Part shown: in pieces, positions 56,876 to 64,000 of the stretch | Position numbering within the stretch: the first letter of the stretch is position 1 | Layout: each line of letters opens with the position of its first letter | DNA from: Flavobacterium sp. SUN046 | Lineage (GTDB): Bacteria > Bacteroidota > Bacteroidia > Flavobacteriales > Flavobacteriaceae | DNA length: 64,000 nucleotides | Assembly (NCBI RefSeq): GCF_028867965.1 | Contig: NZ_JAPQNT010000001.1 | Coordinates: forward strand, 434,001-498,000 | Reading direction: 5' to 3' | Program-made: the position numbers and the translations under genes | The notes under the pieces: generated by a model | Database searches by the model: none | Seen by the model: the letters and a program-made list of their open reading frames with translations, nothing else | What the model was told of the DNA's origin: nothing

Positions 56876-57163
56876 ATGGAAGCAATAATAAATCAATTAT
56901 TTGAAATTGAAAAAAAAGCATCAGAACAAAACATCGATGTTTTTGAGCGTAATCTAAATAGAATTCAACATGAATTAACCGAATTGGGTTACAAAATTGT
57001 AAATCCGATTGGAACAAATTATGACGAAAGAGACGCGTCAATAGAAGCTAATTTACTGAATCCTGATGCTAAAAAAATTACTAAAGTTTTAAAACCTGTA
57101 ATTTATAAAATGGGAAATGAGTCTTATTCTTTGATTCAAAAAGGCGTGGTGATTGTTGAATAA
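56876..57163 (+). CDS. GrpE-like small nucleotide-exchange factor
   Basis: 95 residues. The N-terminal ~40 residues are a helix/coiled coil (IINQLFEIEKKASEQNIDVFERNLNRIQHEL). The second half has GTNYDERDASIEANLL and VLKPVIYKMGNESYSLIQKGVVIVE as separate cores, matching the beta-domain of GrpE (GxxYDxxxHEAV ... VxxVLQxGYLL ... RPAxVxV). It is half the length of a housekeeping GrpE. It lies 15 bases before the Hsp70 gene and is presumably its partner. Confidence 0.72.
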   Translation: MEAIINQLFEIEKKASEQNIDVFERNLNRIQHELTELGYKIVNPIGTNYDERDASIEANLLNPDAKKITKVLKPVIYKMGNESYSLIQKGVVIVE

Positions 57164-57178
57164 TTTATTTAAGATTGT

Positions 57179-59662
57179 ATGAAAAACATAAACTTCGGAA
57201 TTGATTTAGGCACGACCAATTCTGCAATAGCAAAATACGAAAACGGAAAAGTAACCATTTATAAAAATCCTGTTGGGTTTAAAGATACTATTCCGTCTGT
57301 TGTATCTTTTAGAAAAGGAAGAATTCAAATTGGTGATAAAGCTCGCGAACACATGCTTACCAATTCTGAAAATGTTTTTTCATCGTTCAAACGTAAAATG
57401 GGTTCCGACGAATCTTATTTTGTTAAAGATTTAGATAAAAATTGTACGCCAATTGAACTTTCATCAATGGTTTTGAAAGAACTAATCAATTTTACTCAAG
57501 CCGAAAATCCTAAAACTGCAGTAATTACAATTCCGGCGTCGTTTGATACTATTCAAACTAATGCCACTAAAAAAGCTGGTTATGCAGCTGGATTTGATGA
57601 AGTAGTTTTACTTCAAGAGCCAATTGCAGCTTGTTTAGCGTATTCTAATTCTCAAAATTTAGACGTAAAATCAGAACGAAAATGGTTGGTTTATGATTTC
57701 GGTGGCGGCACATTTGATGTTGCATTAGTAAAAATTGACGAACGCGAACTAAAAGTAATTGATCACAAAGGAAATAATTTTTTGGGTGGCGTTGATTTGG
57801 ATACTTTATTTGTAGAAAAAATAATTTGCTCTAAAATTGAAGCACAAACGCAAGAAAAAAACTTGTGGAATTCAATGATTACTGGTGTTGATGCAGTTTA
57901 TAAAAAATTATATTTCGAATTACTATTCAAAGCCGAAGAAGCTAAAAAGGAACTTTCATTAAAAGATAAAACCAGCATCGAACTGGATTTTGAGGAACTT
58001 GATATTTCGTTAGATATTGAAATTACCAAAGCTGAATTTGAACAAATTGTGCAACCAAAATTTGAAGAATCCTATCAACTAACCGAAAAATTAGTTAAAG
58101 AAAATAGTTTAAAATTTTCAGATATTGAGCGCATTATTCTAGTTGGTGGCACAACTTATATTCCGTTTATTCGTCAAGAATTACAAAATAAAAGTCAAAT
58201 TATTGTTGATTCTAGTATAGATCCAACTACAGCCGTTGTTATTGGCGCAACCTATTATGCAGGTTCAAAACCATCTGAATTGGATGAAATTAAAGAAGAA
58301 ACTACTATTGCACAACATTCTTCAGTTAACATTGAACTGATTTATGAACCACATTCTAAAGATAAAGAAGAATTAATTGTTGGTTTATTTTCGTCGCCGT
58401 TTGATGGTTATTATAGAATTACTCGCGGCGATGGCGGATTTGACACTGGAATTTTAAAAATTAATACTAAAATTACTGAGTTTGTGCCTTTGTTAGAAAA
58501 AGCTACCAACGTTTTTTCATTGTTTTTGTATGACAACCAACAAGTGACGGTTTATCAAAACAATAGTATTCAAATAACGAACGGATTGTATAATATTTCT
58601 GGACAACCTTTACCCAACGACATTTGTTTTGAAGTTGACGAAGAAGCAGGAAAAACGTATATGGAACGCATTTTTAAGAAAAATGATATACTTCCGTTAA
58701 AGAAAACTATTTACAAAACGAGTTCTAAAAACATTCTAAAAAATTCTGATGATAAACTGATTATTAATATTGTAGAAGGCAATGCCGGAAGCATGATTGG
58801 TAGTAATTTAACAATTGGATACATCGAAATTTCAGGTAAAGATTTTCAACAAGATTTATTGAAAGGAATGGATGTTGAATTGAATTTCAAGATTTCTGAA
58901 TCGCGTGATTTGAGTGTGAATGTGTACATAAGTTCATTGGATTTAGAAATTAACGAAGTGTTTAATCCGCATCAAAGAACTGTTGCTTTAGAGAAATTAA
59001 CTTCTGAAATAAAATATGTTTTAGATGAGATTTCAGATGAAATTGAAGCACAAGAAGTCGAAGAAAATTATGAATATCTTGCCAAATTAAAGCGAATTTA
59101 CGATCATTTGGCCGTGCTTCATACCGAATCTTTAGCTATTATAAATGATAATTCTACTGATAAAAAGTATCAAATTGATGAAATGAAACGCATCACTATT
59201 CAAGAATATGATGATTTAGTTCGACATAAGCATGTATTAACTGAATTGGCGGAATACCAGCATACGAAAGAAGTTTTTGAAAGTTATTTAGAAAGTGCCA
59301 CTACGCGTCAAAAAGAGGAATTTGAACGAATTATAAAAAATGAAAAAGAGTTTTTAGAATCGAATAACAAGTATTTAATTCGCAAAAAAACTAAAGAACT
59401 GGATGACTTATTAGACAATATTTACTACAAACAAGACGAACGTTATATCGACTATTTCTATCACTTTAGATTTTTGGATGAAAGCGAATTTACCGATGTT
59501 TCTAAACACCGAAAGCTAGTGGAATTGGGTGAAAAAGCACTAGAAAATAAAAATTTAATGGAGCTAAAATCGATAACCAATCAACTTTGGAATCTATTAA
59601 AAGTCAAGCCAAAACAACAAGATAATTTTAATAATTTTGACGGAAATTTAGGATTGAAATAA
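57179..59662 (+). CDS. Divergent Hsp70-family chaperone
   Basis: 827 residues, about 190 longer than DnaK. The actin-type ATPase domain (1 to ~362) is intact: GIDLGTTNSAIA, DFGGGTFD (173-180), IPASFDTIQTNATKKAG, QEPIAACLAY and LVGGTTYIPF. After it, a beta-rich region (~375-620) does not show a clear DnaK substrate-binding signature. The C-terminal ~200 residues are charged and helical (coiled-coil-like). No EEVD tail. Its stop lies only 2 bases from the stop of the convergent protein B gene. Confidence 0.92.
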   Translation: MKNINFGIDLGTTNSAIAKYENGKVTIYKNPVGFKDTIPSVVSFRKGRIQIGDKAREHMLTNSENVFSSFKRKMGSDESYFVKDLDKNCTPIELSSMVLKELINFTQAENPKTAVITIPASFDTIQTNATKKAGYAAGFDEVVLLQEPIAACLAYSNSQNLDVKSERKWLVYDFGGGTFDVALVKIDERELKVIDHKGNNFLGGVDLDTLFVEKIICSKIEAQTQEKNLWNSMITGVDAVYKKLYFELLFKAEEAKKELSLKDKTSIELDFEELDISLDIEITKAEFEQIVQPKFEESYQLTEKLVKENSLKFSDIERIILVGGTTYIPFIRQELQNKSQIIVDSSIDPTTAVVIGATYYAGSKPSELDEIKEETTIAQHSSVNIELIYEPHSKDKEELIVGLFSSPFDGYYRITRGDGGFDTGILKINTKITEFVPLLEKATNVFSLFLYDNQQVTVYQNNSIQITNGLYNISGQPLPNDICFEVDEEAGKTYMERIFKKNDILPLKKTIYKTSSKNILKNSDDKLIINIVEGNAGSMIGSNLTIGYIEISGKDFQQDLLKGMDVELNFKISESRDLSVNVYISSLDLEINEVFNPHQRTVALEKLTSEIKYVLDEISDEIEAQEVEENYEYLAKLKRIYDHLAVLHTESLAIINDNSTDKKYQIDEMKRITIQEYDDLVRHKHVLTELAEYQHTKEVFESYLESATTRQKEEFERIIKNEKEFLESNNKYLIRKKTKELDDLLDNIYYKQDERYIDYFYHFRFLDESEFTDVSKHRKLVELGEKALENKNLMELKSITNQLWNLLKVKPKQQDNFNNFDGNLGLK

Positions 59663-59664
59663 TA

Positions 59665-60507
59665 TTATTGACTGCATCTAGCCATTAATAAAATAATTCG
59701 TATCACGATTATCACCATTACAATAGTTCCGCCAGTTGACAATGCCGAACTACTGCTTGAAGACACTTTTTGTGTTCTTATTTCGGTTTCGTCTTTATTA
59801 GTTTTTAAAGTATACGCCAAATCATCATTGATTGGTTTATAGTTGCCCATTGCAAGCATCATTGGGTTTAAATATACCACTTTGATATCTAAGCTAACTA
59901 AAGTGCTGGTCATAACATTGAGTAACTCTTTAACTCTTCTGTCATTTTCAACCGATTTAAACTGAGAAAGTAAATCGTAAAAACTTCTTTGTTTAATAAA
60001 TGTAAATGTCGAAATATCTATTGCGTTTTTTTCGATTGCATCTAAAACTTCATCAAATTTTTCTGCGAGTTTTGTACTCAATTTATTTAATGAACTTTGT
60101 GGTAAAAACTCCTTAACTGTTAAAAAATTATCCAATTCTTCAAATCTATTTTTACTGATTTTTTCATCGAAATAAGCTTCTAAATCAATCTTTAGATGTT
60201 TTTCTATAAAGTTTTGAATGTCTAATTTACTTTCATCAATTTTTAAGTCAGAAACAAATCGGTTACGAGAATGATTGGTTTTGGCAAAGAAATTATATAA
60301 AATCCGATTATTAGAAATAAACAACAACTCATTAGGATTTTCATTCATTGCTGCAATTAAATTTGTTGCAATATTTGTATCTAAATTTGGATTGTTAGTA
60401 CGTTCAACTTCCAATTGTTTTTTTACTTTAACTGTATCTTCAAAGTTAAATCCAGATTGATTTTCTGCATAAATTCCAGCTTTCTCAAATAATTCGATGA
60501 TGTTCAT
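59665..60507 (-). CDS. Tail-anchored protein B of the Hsp70 locus
   Basis: 280 residues from the ATG at 60507 (an ATG two codons earlier is possible). It aligns with protein A from residue 1: MNIIELFE, TNNPNLDTNIATNLI, FISNNRILYNFF (63-74) and SFYDLLSQFKS. After a Ser-rich linker it ends in a TM helix with Arg270 and the final residues ARCSQ, so only two residues would lie outside. The protein is therefore a C-tail-anchored cytoplasmic domain. Confidence 0.75.
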   Translation of the reverse strand: MNIIELFEKAGIYAENQSGFNFEDTVKVKKQLEVERTNNPNLDTNIATNLIAAMNENPNELLFISNNRILYNFFAKTNHSRNRFVSDLKIDESKLDIQNFIEKHLKIDLEAYFDEKISKNRFEELDNFLTVKEFLPQSSLNKLSTKLAEKFDEVLDAIEKNAIDISTFTFIKQRSFYDLLSQFKSVENDRRVKELLNVMTSTLVSLDIKVVYLNPMMLAMGNYKPINDDLAYTLKTNKDETEIRTQKVSSSSSSALSTGGTIVMVIIVIRIILLMARCSQ

Positions 60508-60525
60508 ATCCAAAAGTTTATTGTT

Positions 60526-60543
60526 AAAACAAAAATAGAATTT
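60526..60543 (-). promoter_or_regulatory. Shared promoter motif, copy at protein B
   Basis: Identical 18 bases to 56774-56791, with minus-7 box TATTTTTG at 60530-60537, 19 bases before the protein B ATG. Confidence 0.65.
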
Positions 60544-60579
60544 TAATTGAATTGTATTGATTTTTTCAAAAATAAATCT

Positions 60580-61692
60580 CTAAACAGCCTCAAATAATTT
60601 TCCAGGTAATGGACGAATCACGCCTTTCAATTCCATATTCAATAAAATAGATGAAATTTTAAAAATTGGAAAATCACAATCTAACGCGATTTCATCTAAC
60701 ACTTGTTTTCCGTTTTTTTGGAGGTAATCATAAATTTTTTGCTCGTCGGCTTCTAATGAAACGAAAAGTTGTTTTTGGATAACGTACTTGTCATTGCGAG
60801 TTTTCGAAGAAATTTCCCAATTTAAAATGTAAATCAAATCGGCTGCCGAAGTAAGTAAATGCGCTTTTTGAGTTTTTATCAAATTATTACAACCTTGACT
60901 AAATTTATCTGAAATTCTTCCCGGAACTGCAAACACATCGCGATTGTATTCGTTAGCTAAGTTTGCTGTAATTAATGAACCACCTTTTTCAGCACTTTCA
61001 ATTACAATAGTGGCTTCACTCATTCCGGCAACAATGCGGTTTCTTTTTACAAAATTTTCTTTTTCAGGATTGGATGAACTCCAAAATTCGGTTAAGAATC
61101 CACCGTTTTCTTCCATTTTAGCGACATGTTTTTTGTGCACTTTTGGATACACTTGATTCAATCCGTGAGCGATAACTCCAATAGTTTGCAAGTTGTTATC
61201 CATTGCGGTTTTGTGCGCTACAATATCAACACCATAGGCAAATCCGCTAACAATTATCGGATTTAATGGTGCTAAATCTTCTATCAATTTTTTACAAAAA
61301 TCCATTCCATACGAAGTGATTTCGCGTGTGCCAACAATGCTAATTATTTTGCGATTATTAAAATCAATATTGCCCGATGAAAACAGTAAAACTGGTCCGT
61401 CAATGCAATGTTTTAATCTATCAGGATAGTTTTCATCTTGATAAAACAATAAATTGATGTTGTTATCTCGAATGTATTTTACTTCGGCTTCAGCCAATTT
61501 AAAAACGTCTTTGTTCTTTAAATTTTTGATTAAAACCTTTCCGATGCCATCAATTGACGCTAGTTTAGACGCTTTGGTTTTGAAGATTTCTTCGGCAGTT
61601 CCGCAGTGATTGAGTAGTTTTTTGGCAACAATATCGCCAACGCCTTCAATTTTTAATAATGCCAGCAAGTGGAGTAATTCGGTGTCGTTCAT
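60580..61692 (-). CDS. dprA: DNA-processing protein DprA
   Basis: 370 residues. Helix-hairpin-helix region at the N-terminus (GVGDIVAKKLLNHCG), Rossmann-type core VGTREITSYGMDFCKKLIEDLA, GFAYGVDIVAHKTAMD, GSLITANLANEYNRDVFAVPG and a C-terminal winged helix (EKIYDYLQKNG-like). It loads RecA on transforming DNA. A TACTTTTG box is seen at 61729-61736 on this strand. Confidence 0.95.
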   Translation of the reverse strand: MNDTELLHLLALLKIEGVGDIVAKKLLNHCGTAEEIFKTKASKLASIDGIGKVLIKNLKNKDVFKLAEAEVKYIRDNNINLLFYQDENYPDRLKHCIDGPVLLFSSGNIDFNNRKIISIVGTREITSYGMDFCKKLIEDLAPLNPIIVSGFAYGVDIVAHKTAMDNNLQTIGVIAHGLNQVYPKVHKKHVAKMEENGGFLTEFWSSSNPEKENFVKRNRIVAGMSEATIVIESAEKGGSLITANLANEYNRDVFAVPGRISDKFSQGCNNLIKTQKAHLLTSAADLIYILNWEISSKTRNDKYVIQKQLFVSLEADEQKIYDYLQKNGKQVLDEIALDCDFPIFKISSILLNMELKGVIRPLPGKLFEAV

Positions 61693-61728
61693 TATATTAA
61701 ATCTGTATGGTGTATATAAATAGAGTTA

Positions 61729-61736
61729 CAAAAGTA
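61729..61736 (-). promoter_or_regulatory. Candidate minus-7 box of dprA
   Basis: TACTTTTG on the minus strand, 37 bases before the ATG. Confidence 0.45.
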
Positions 61737-61810
61737 AGCAGAATTAAAATTGTTAACAAAGTTTGTTGATAAAATTTTGCAATCAATATTAAATAATTAA
61801 ATTTGTCATT

Positions 61811-62755
61811 ATGAAGTTAGATCAATATATATCACAACTACTCTATCGTTACCAATGTGTAACTGTGCCAGAATTCGGAGCTTTTTTAACCGAAATCCAA
61901 TCGGCGCAATTGCATGAAAGTTCGCATTCATTTTATCCGCCTAAAAAGTTGGTGTCATTCAATGCCTATTTAAAAAACAACGACGGTTTATTGGCGAATC
62001 ATATTGCGCAAGCCGAAAAAATGTCTTACGAAGTTGCGGTTACTGTGATTCAAAATGAAGTAAATTCATTGAAACACAAATTGCAAAATGAAGGTGTAAT
62101 TTCTCTTAAAAATATTGGTGAACTAACTTTAAACTCTGAGAAAAATTTGGTTTTTATTCCAGCCGATCAAGTTAATTATTTAACTTCTTCTTTTGGATTA
62201 TCAACTTATTCTTCGCCAGCTGTAAAACGTGAAATTTTCACAGAAGAAATCGAAATTGTTGAAGAAGAAGCTCCAATTGCCTTTGTTCCAGAGAAAAGAA
62301 GCACATCTAATTTATTGAAATATGCAGCTGTTTTTGTACTTGGCGGAAGTTTACTTGGTGCAGGTGGTTTCTTCGGAAATCAATATTACCAAAAACAAAT
62401 TCAAGCAGAAACTCTAGCCGTTCAAACTAAAGTTCAAAAACAAGTAGAACGAAAAATTCAAGAAGCTACTTTTTTTATTGCTAATCCGTTGCCGTCTGTA
62501 ACTCTTACGGTTTCTGAAAGTAAAATGCCTTATCACATTGTTGCTGGCGCATTTTTACAAGAAGATAATGCCGAAAAAATGTATCAAGAATTGGTGAAAT
62601 TGGGTTACAATGCTAAGAAAATAACTAAAAACAAACACGGATTGTTTCCTGTACTTTACGGAAGTTTTGCCACTTATTCTGAAGCTCAAACCGAAATGGA
62701 ACGAATCAAGAAATCTCACAATCCAGAAGCGTGGTTGTTGATTGAAGAACTATAA
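61811..62755 (+). CDS. SPOR-domain protein with N-terminal HU-CCDC81-type domain
   Basis: 314 residues. Residues 1 to ~125 have the two-part HU-like fold of the CCDC81-bac family (YISQLLYRYQCVTVPEFGAFLTE; VISLKNIGELTL). One TM helix at ~169-188 (LLKYAAVFVLGGSLLGAGGF). The C-terminal SPOR domain (~238-314, YHIVAGAFLQEDNAEKMYQELVKLGY) binds denuded glycan strands at the septum. N-terminus inside, SPOR outside. A cell-division or chromosome-segregation role is plausible. Confidence 0.85.
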   Translation: MKLDQYISQLLYRYQCVTVPEFGAFLTEIQSAQLHESSHSFYPPKKLVSFNAYLKNNDGLLANHIAQAEKMSYEVAVTVIQNEVNSLKHKLQNEGVISLKNIGELTLNSEKNLVFIPADQVNYLTSSFGLSTYSSPAVKREIFTEEIEIVEEEAPIAFVPEKRSTSNLLKYAAVFVLGGSLLGAGGFFGNQYYQKQIQAETLAVQTKVQKQVERKIQEATFFIANPLPSVTLTVSESKMPYHIVAGAFLQEDNAEKMYQELVKLGYNAKKITKNKHGLFPVLYGSFATYSEAQTEMERIKKSHNPEAWLLIEEL

Positions 62756-62758
62756 AAA

Positions 62759-62786
62759 GAATCCCGATTTACTTCGGGATTTTTTG
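62759..62786 (+). terminator. Intrinsic terminator of the SPOR gene
   Basis: AATCCCGA (62760-62767) pairs with TCGGGATT (62774-62781), 6-base loop, then T run. Confidence 0.85.
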
Positions 62787-62816
62787 TTTTTAATGGTTTG
62801 GAGTTTTAAATAGCAC

Positions 62817-62923
62817 TTCGACAAGCTCAGTGTGACAATCTGCATCTAATTAGCATTTGAATAATGATTGCAATTTTATTATTTAGCAATTATTAAAACG
62901 GTTGTAAGTATGAGCTTGTCGAA
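62817..62923. repeat. Palindromic repeat (TTCGACAAGCTC...), second copy
   Basis: Left arm TTCGACAAGCTCAGTGTGACA (62817-62837, 21 bases read as two blocks) and right arm GAGCTTGTCGAA (62912-62923), 12-base perfect core. Same family as 42917-43011. Confidence 0.78.
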
Positions 62924-63036
62924 GACCTTTTAAAAGCGCTTTAGTGAGTTGAGAAACTAATAAATAATTTACTAAATTTTATAACTGTTTTTGTTTTTAT
63001 CGAACTTAAGTTAATTAATGGTTCAAACAAATTAAA

Positions 63037-63044
63037 TACCTTTG
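63037..63044 (+). promoter_or_regulatory. Candidate minus-7 box of the thioesterase gene
   Basis: TACCTTTG matches TAnnTTTG and lies only 11 bases before the ATG, implying a very short or absent leader. Confidence 0.55.
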
Positions 63045-63055
63045 CAAAAAAAATT

Positions 63056-63565
63056 ATGAATCCAAAACATCCAGCTGACTCTTTAACGATACTTACTGAT
63101 TTAGTTTTACCAAGTGAAACTAATCCTTTAAACAATCTTTTTGGTGGTGAATTACTTGCTCGTATGGACAGAGCCGCTAGTATTGCTGCACGAAGACATT
63201 CAAGAAGAATTGTAGTAACTGCATCTGTTAATCATGTTGCCTTCAATCGTTCAATTCCATTAGGAAGTGTAGTTACAATAGAAGCTAAAATTTCAAGAGC
63301 ATTTACTTCATCTATGGAAATATTTTTAGATGTTTGGATTGAAGATAGAGAATCTGGAATTAGGGCTAAAGCCAATGAAGCAATTTACACCTTTGTTGCT
63401 GTTGATGAAACAGGAAATCCAGTTGCAGTTCCGCCATTAGAACCTGAAACAGAAGAAGAAAAATCAAGATATGATGCTGCTTTAAGAAGAAAACAATTGA
63501 GTTTGGTTTTAGCTGGAAAAATGAATCCGCATGATGCTACTGAATTGAAAGCGTTGTTTGTGTAA
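63056..63565 (+). CDS. Acyl-CoA thioesterase (hotdog fold)
   Basis: 169 residues. Hotdog motif NPLNNLFGGELLARMDRAASIAARRHS (cores) with TASVNHVAFNRSIPLGSVV, typical of YciA/BFIT-type thioesterases. Hydrolyses acyl-CoA to free acid; chain length unknown. Ends at a bidirectional terminator. Confidence 0.92.
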   Translation: MNPKHPADSLTILTDLVLPSETNPLNNLFGGELLARMDRAASIAARRHSRRIVVTASVNHVAFNRSIPLGSVVTIEAKISRAFTSSMEIFLDVWIEDRESGIRAKANEAIYTFVAVDETGNPVAVPPLEPETEEEKSRYDAALRRKQLSLVLAGKMNPHDATELKALFV

Positions 63566-63568
63566 TAT

Positions 63569-63600
63569 AAAAGTCCCGAATTTATCGGGACTTTTCTTTT
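63569..63600. terminator. Bidirectional terminator
   Basis: AAAAGTCCCGA (63569-63579) and TCGGGACTTTT (63585-63595), 5-base loop, T-rich on both sides; it also closes the minus-strand envC-like gene. Confidence 0.85.
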
Positions 63601-64000
63601 TATCTACTTATCCATTGCGTTGGATTGGCATAAGTTGTATTTTGAGAAATCATGAACTTAAGAATTGTTTTTCCTTCGGCATTGGTTCGTATTTTTCCTA
63701 AAACTTGTTTAGTGGTAACTTTATCTCCAGCGCTAACATTTACACTTCCTAAGTTTTGATAAATCGTGAAAAAATCTCCATGTTGCACACAAACGGCTTT
63801 GTTTAATGGTGAAATAACAATAACTTTAGTTACTTCGCCACTAAATACAGCTCTTGCATTAGCACCCGAATCAGTGGTTATTTCAACACCACTATTATGA
63901 ATAACCAACGATTTATAAACTGGATGCGGTTGATCGCCATAACCCAATGTGATTACTCCTTTTTCAACTGGCCAAGGCAATCGTCCTTTATTGGCTTTGA
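63600..64000 (-). CDS. envC: EnvC-like murein hydrolase activator (5' end outside window)
   Basis: The frame is open to the right edge (…KANKGRLPWPVEKGVITLGYG), so only the C-terminal LytM/M23 domain is seen. The zinc ligands of active M23 peptidases look lost: the usual HxGxD is HNSGVEI, with Asn-Ser-Gly and Glu, and HxH is HGDFFTIYQNL with Asn for the second His. This matches EnvC-type activators that switch on amidases rather than cut peptidoglycan. The N-terminal coiled coil lies beyond 64000. Confidence 0.85.
   Translation of the reverse strand, partial: KANKGRLPWPVEKGVITLGYGDQPHPVYKSLVIHNSGVEITTDSGANARAVFSGEVTKVIVISPLNKAVCVQHGDFFTIYQNLGSVNVSAGDKVTTKQVLGKIRTNAEGKTILKFMISQNTTYANPTQWISR

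Noticed and set aside
55261..60507. J-domain in proteins A or B that would make them classic Hsp70 recruiters
   Set aside because: No HPD motif or J-type helix pattern is visible in either protein.
1..64000. CRISPR arrays, transposases, prophage, tRNA or rRNA genes
   Set aside because: None were found by reading the intergenic regions; repeats present are palindromic, not regularly spaced direct repeats.

Overview
The window is from a low-GC member of the Bacteroidota, very probably a Flavobacterium or close relative. The signs are a gliding-motility lipoprotein gene (gldH), two secreted proteins with type IX secretion C-terminal signals, A-rich translation starts without Shine-Dalgarno sites, many TAnnTTTG minus-7 promoter boxes, and many palindromic intergenic repeats typical of flavobacterial genomes. 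No rRNA, tRNA, CRISPR array, transposase or phage gene was seen. Both edges cut genes: mntH on the left, an envC-like gene on the right. No gene-free stretch exceeds 300 bases; the longest (12747-13031) is filled by nested palindromes.

Layout. 1-3968: manganese/iron homeostasis (mntH, mntR), divergent from an outer-membrane channel and lycopene cyclase, with a perfect DtxR/MntR-type operator over the channel promoter. 4022-11330: histidine operon hisGDCBHAF-IE preceded by an attenuator with an 18-residue leader peptide containing four consecutive His codons; two palindromic repeats lie inside the operon. 11403-18653: TPR protein, bacilliredoxin, tRNA hydroxylase TrhO with an extra C-terminal barrel, then ricT-gldH-PBP1A. 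18804-24531: CoA-transferase pair, CE1-like esterase, large secreted M4 metalloprotease. 24600-29792: minus-strand fumarase, SpmAB-type membrane protein, exonuclease and DNA repair methyltransferase. 29882-41368: haem biosynthesis cluster (hemA, C, D, E, F, B on minus; AraC regulator, hemH, hemJ on plus) holding a kinase-like gene, a GNAT and a DUF3667 protein. 41430-47943: NtrY-like kinase, enoyl-CoA hydratase, secreted protein, HD hydrolase, acyl-ACP desaturase, PlsC. 48161-53232: NHL-repeat T9SS protein, recA, then a lipoprotein / ECF sigma factor / dual-membrane-spanning anti-sigma operon, with a common ECF-like promoter motif before the NHL gene and the lipoprotein gene. 53319-55143: a second PlsC and trpS. 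55261-60543: an unusual chaperone locus. 60580-64000: dprA, SPOR protein, thioesterase, envC.

The most distinctive region is 55261-60543. A small GrpE-like protein and an enlarged, divergent Hsp70 are encoded as a pair. They are bracketed by two minus-strand genes for membrane-anchored paralogues that share a ~260-residue N-terminal domain and an unusual Arg/Cys-containing transmembrane segment. The two paralogues carry an identical 18-base promoter at nearly the same distance from the start codon. This looks like a dedicated membrane-tethered Hsp70 system, which I do not recognise as a described one.

All functional calls are from reading motifs and family resemblance; no database search was run.
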